In this document: positions 5,301 to 5,719 of the stretch, piece by piece
How the letters are laid out: every line of letters begins with the position of its first letter
Numbering within the stretch: the stretch's first letter is position 1
Source: Clostridiales bacterium
Lineage (GTDB): Bacteria; Bacillota; Clostridia; Oscillospirales; Acutalibacteraceae
NCBI GenBank assembly: GCA_022791355.1
Contig: JAAVYX010000239.1
Location: forward strand, 1 to 5,719
Direction of reading: 5' to 3'
DNA: 5,719 bases
The notes under the pieces: generated by a model
The model's input: the letters and a program-made list of their open reading frames with translations, nothing else
What the model was told of the DNA's origin: nothing
The model's database searches: none
Made by a program: the position numbers and the translations under genes

Positions 5301-5719
5301 CGCCGATTATACCATGAACGAGATGTACGAAGGAGACGTCATTAATAACGAGGGGACCTCCGATCACGATTTGTGGGGCTTCAAGGGCATCCTGGCCCGC
5401 TGGCTGGGCTTCTTCATCCGGGAGTGCGGACAGGATCAGTACACCGACTGGCTGTGGCTCAACGCCAAGGTAGGCTGGGACAACCGCAACGCCGACGGGG
5501 TTGTGCAGACCCTGTGGGGCGCCCGGACCGAGGACAGCGACCGTTATAATTCCTGGAACTGTTCCGGCTTTGTCTCCTTAATGCAAAACTGTCCCTTTTC
5601 CAGAGTCGAGCCCAAGCCGCCGGTAGAACCCAAACCGCCTGTTGACCCGGATCCGCCGGTCGATCCCAATCCTCCCGTTGATCCGGATCCTCCCGTTGAT
5701 CCGGATCCTCCCGTTGATC
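2239..5719 (+). CDS. Secreted dockerin-RICIN-GH76 repeat protein (3' partial)
   Basis: The frame is open from the ATG to the window edge, 1160 codons with no stop, so the C-terminus lies outside. Domains in order are a signal peptide (1-35), a dockerin-like module (55-116), RICIN trefoil (130-268), GH76 (281-612), an acidic Pro-rich linker (613-636), a second RICIN (637-775), a second GH76 (788-1119) and a (V-D/E-P-x-P-P)n linker from 1123 on. GH76 enzymes are endo-alpha-1,6-mannanases acting on the mannan backbone of yeast walls or related glycans. Adjacent aspartates D359-D360 and D866-D867 match the family's catalytic pair. The RICIN modules probably bind the glycan. The product is exported; final anchoring (dockerin to a scaffold, or a C-terminal sorting or SLH domain) is unknown. 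No other sugar-utilisation gene is visible beside it. Start set by AGGAGG plus signal peptide. Confidence 0.93.
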   Translation, partial: MSQNKLLQKGVALFLSLLLLAGTLTTASVLSAGAAEPGGSIVSGSGLNRNTLAKGDLDGDGRATISDVMEGCKILARKTQNVQEDPYLIWAADITENGDVAIDDIMEMCKMLARGGMVGALWPSDPIEAGKQYVLVSGCGVKLLTVENSSLRDKGNVQQWSDTGSDSQRWLLQDEGDGFYGLLSVSSGKALDVAGSSADSGANVWQCGANHSTAQKWKFTDNGDGSYRIQAACAPERSLEVADGSLENGANVQQGDSNDSAAQKWYLRQAEPQEAAPTAALADAAFNAWTEQYYSQSGPPDYRYGSFTNDFWKGAEMFEIVLDAYERSGSDRHKEMIDECYRGFIRQHGESWLNNKFNDDIMWMVIACARAYKATGNQTYLDQAKTHFDAVYERAWDENTFGGGMFWTTDNRNKNSCINGPAAIAACLLGETLEDESYYDTAKKINAWQRANLVEADNGKVYDAWNGKGDGKNQADYELNNWSSTYNQGTWIGACTMLYQHTGEQRYFDDAKLAADYTKDSMFRNGVINSEGGDNADLWGFKGILTRWLGYFIRECQQDQYTEWLQLNAKVAWNNRNADGLVQTQWGTRAGDDRKYNAWSCSGFVALMQNCPLPKEEPDDPPGPVEPVDPSDDVVSGQQYTIVSACGGNLLSVENSNQKDKGNVQQWKATGSNSQRWLAEDAGDGSFKLTSVSSGRALSVEENAAESGVNVYQQAFENGGGQKWKFTKNEDGSYRIQAVCAPACSLDVSGSSTDSGANVQQWESNTSTAQKWYLRKAEPQEAAPTAALADAAFSAWIDRYYTTADTDEGVAGRFGAGFWMDAEMFEVVLDAYQRSGNRRHKAMIGEVYRGFVADNGQSWEGNMYNDDIMWMVIGCVRAYNATGDQTYLDQAKRHFDLVYERGWDETLFGGGIFGTTQNSNKNSCINGPAAIAACLLGEALEDESYYDTAKKINAWQRKTLVEPETGKVYDAYNCTGDPSKESDYELNAWPSTYNQGTWIGACTLLYLHTGDQQYLNDAKLAADYTMNEMYEGDVINNEGTSDHDLWGFKGILARWLGFFIRECGQDQYTDWLWLNAKVGWDNRNADGVVQTLWGARTEDSDRYNSWNCSGFVSLMQNCPFSRVEPKPPVEPKPPVDPDPPVDPNPPVDPDPPVDPDPPVD
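2401..2586 (+). other. Dockerin-like calcium-binding module
   Basis: Two copies of an EF-hand-like loop plus helix are visible. Loop 1 is D56-x-D58-x-D60-G with D67 at position 12, followed by VMEGCKILAR. Loop 2 is D93-x-T95-x-N97-G with D104 at position 12, followed by IMEMCKMLAR. The 37-residue spacing and internal duplication match type I dockerins, which bind cohesins in cellulosome-like complexes. Here the module is N-terminal, directly after the signal peptide, whereas dockerins are more often C-terminal. No cohesin is visible in the window. Loop 2 has weaker ligands (T and N in place of D), so calcium binding there is less certain. Confidence 0.7.
2626..3042 (+). other. RICIN-type beta-trefoil, copy 1
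   Basis: Three QxW motifs, Q168-R-W170, Q215-K-W217 and Q263-K-W265, recur every 47-48 residues, and SGxALDV/GANVWQ-type segments recur between them. This is the threefold pattern of ricin B / CBM13-like lectin domains. It is expected to bind carbohydrate and hold the adjacent mannanase on substrate. Ligand specificity cannot be read from the sequence. Confidence 0.85.
3079..4074 (+). other. GH76 catalytic domain, copy 1
   Basis: Family hallmarks in order are FWKGAEMFEIVLDAYERSG (311-329), NDDIMWM with the catalytic-type pair D359-D360, TYLDQA, GGGMFW ending at W407, KNSCINGPAAIA, a DAW segment, STYNQGTWIGA, and LWGFKGILTRWL. Length is about 330 residues, typical for the family. All core motifs are intact, so this copy is predicted to be active as an endo-alpha-1,6-mannanase. 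C601 and C611 near its end are shared with copy 2 and could form a disulfide. Confidence 0.88.
4147..4563 (+). other. RICIN-type beta-trefoil, copy 2
   Basis: QxW motifs fall at Q675-R-W677, Q722-K-W724 and Q770-K-W772, each exactly 507 residues after its counterpart in copy 1. Several surface positions differ: the NVWQC segment of copy 1 is NVYQQ here and NVQQG is NVQQW. Sugar binding could therefore have drifted between the copies. Confidence 0.85.
4600..5595 (+). other. GH76 catalytic domain, copy 2
   Basis: The same motif order as copy 1 is kept, including D866-D867 in NDDIMWM, KNSCINGPAAIA, STYNQGTWIGA and LWGFKGIL. The GGGMFW tryptophan of copy 1 (W407) is G914 here (GGGIFG), reachable from copy 1 by one base change, TGG to GGG. 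The catalytic aspartates remain, so the domain may be active with altered specificity, or weakened. Activity is not decidable from sequence. Confidence 0.87.
5605..5719 (+). repeat. Pro-rich hexapeptide tandem repeat
   Basis: There are six full 18-bp units and a partial seventh: VEPKPP twice, VDPDPP, VDPNPP, then VDPDPP twice, then VD at the edge. The last units are nearly identical in DNA (GATCCGGATCCTCCCGTT), which points to recent slippage expansion. Such acidic Pro linkers join domains or span the cell wall, so further domains are expected beyond the window. Confidence 0.92.

Larger units (their letters stand above)
4126..5598 (+). repeat. RICIN-GH76 tandem unit, copy 2
   Basis: Second unit of the in-frame duplication. 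Besides the 54-bp identical block, runs of about 30 identical bases occur in the GPAAIA region, in the LEDESYYDT region and in the NQGTWIGA region. Divergence is concentrated in the RICIN domain and at the GH76 N-terminus (802-818 against 295-311). Confidence 0.95.

Noticed and set aside
2212..5367. A 1051-residue open frame on the minus strand
   Set aside because: It is codon-in-register antisense to the mannanase frame. Stops there would need TTA, CTA or TCA codons on the + strand, which this GC-rich gene avoids. The translation is low-complexity (many G, V, L, A) with no recognisable domain, while the + strand has a signal peptide, RBS and clear families.

Overview
The window reads as chromosome of a GC-rich Gram-positive anaerobe, most likely a clostridial (Oscillospiraceae/Ruminococcaceae-like) gut or rumen commensal. 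This is an inference. It rests on the GC-rich codon use, the strong AGGAGG ribosome site, the secreted protein with a dockerin-like module, and a YifB/ComM protein of the Firmicutes type. No taxonomic marker is present.

Layout: positions 1-396 are non-coding and become AT-rich. They hold a long hairpin (39-90), a 15-bp direct repeat (126-140 and 169-183) and a good sigma-70 promoter (313-341). A complete comM/yifB gene follows (397-1923), coding for a 508-residue AAA+ protein. A 315-bp intergenic region (1924-2238) contains a 237-bp segment bounded by perfect 20-bp inverted repeats, which resembles a MITE, and then a leader hairpin. From 2239 to the right edge one + strand reading frame stays open with no stop. 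It gives at least 1160 residues of a large secreted enzyme, cut by the window end.

The secreted protein is the main item. Its order is signal peptide, dockerin-like pair of calcium loops, RICIN-type beta-trefoil, GH76 (endo-alpha-1,6-mannanase family) domain, short acidic Pro linker, second RICIN, second GH76, then a growing (V-D/E-P-x-P-P)n linker that runs off the edge. The two RICIN-GH76 units are an exact in-frame tandem duplication with a 507-codon period and no net indel. They have some stretches of identical DNA and a few targeted differences, including loss of a GGGxxW tryptophan in copy 2. The likely role is binding and degrading alpha-mannan, such as yeast cell-wall mannan or related bacterial mannans, outside the cell.

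The two genes have no evident functional link: comM acts on DNA in the cytoplasm and the mannanase is exported. I see no sign of a defence, CRISPR or phage system. A 1051-residue open frame on the minus strand opposite the mannanase is a codon-bias shadow.
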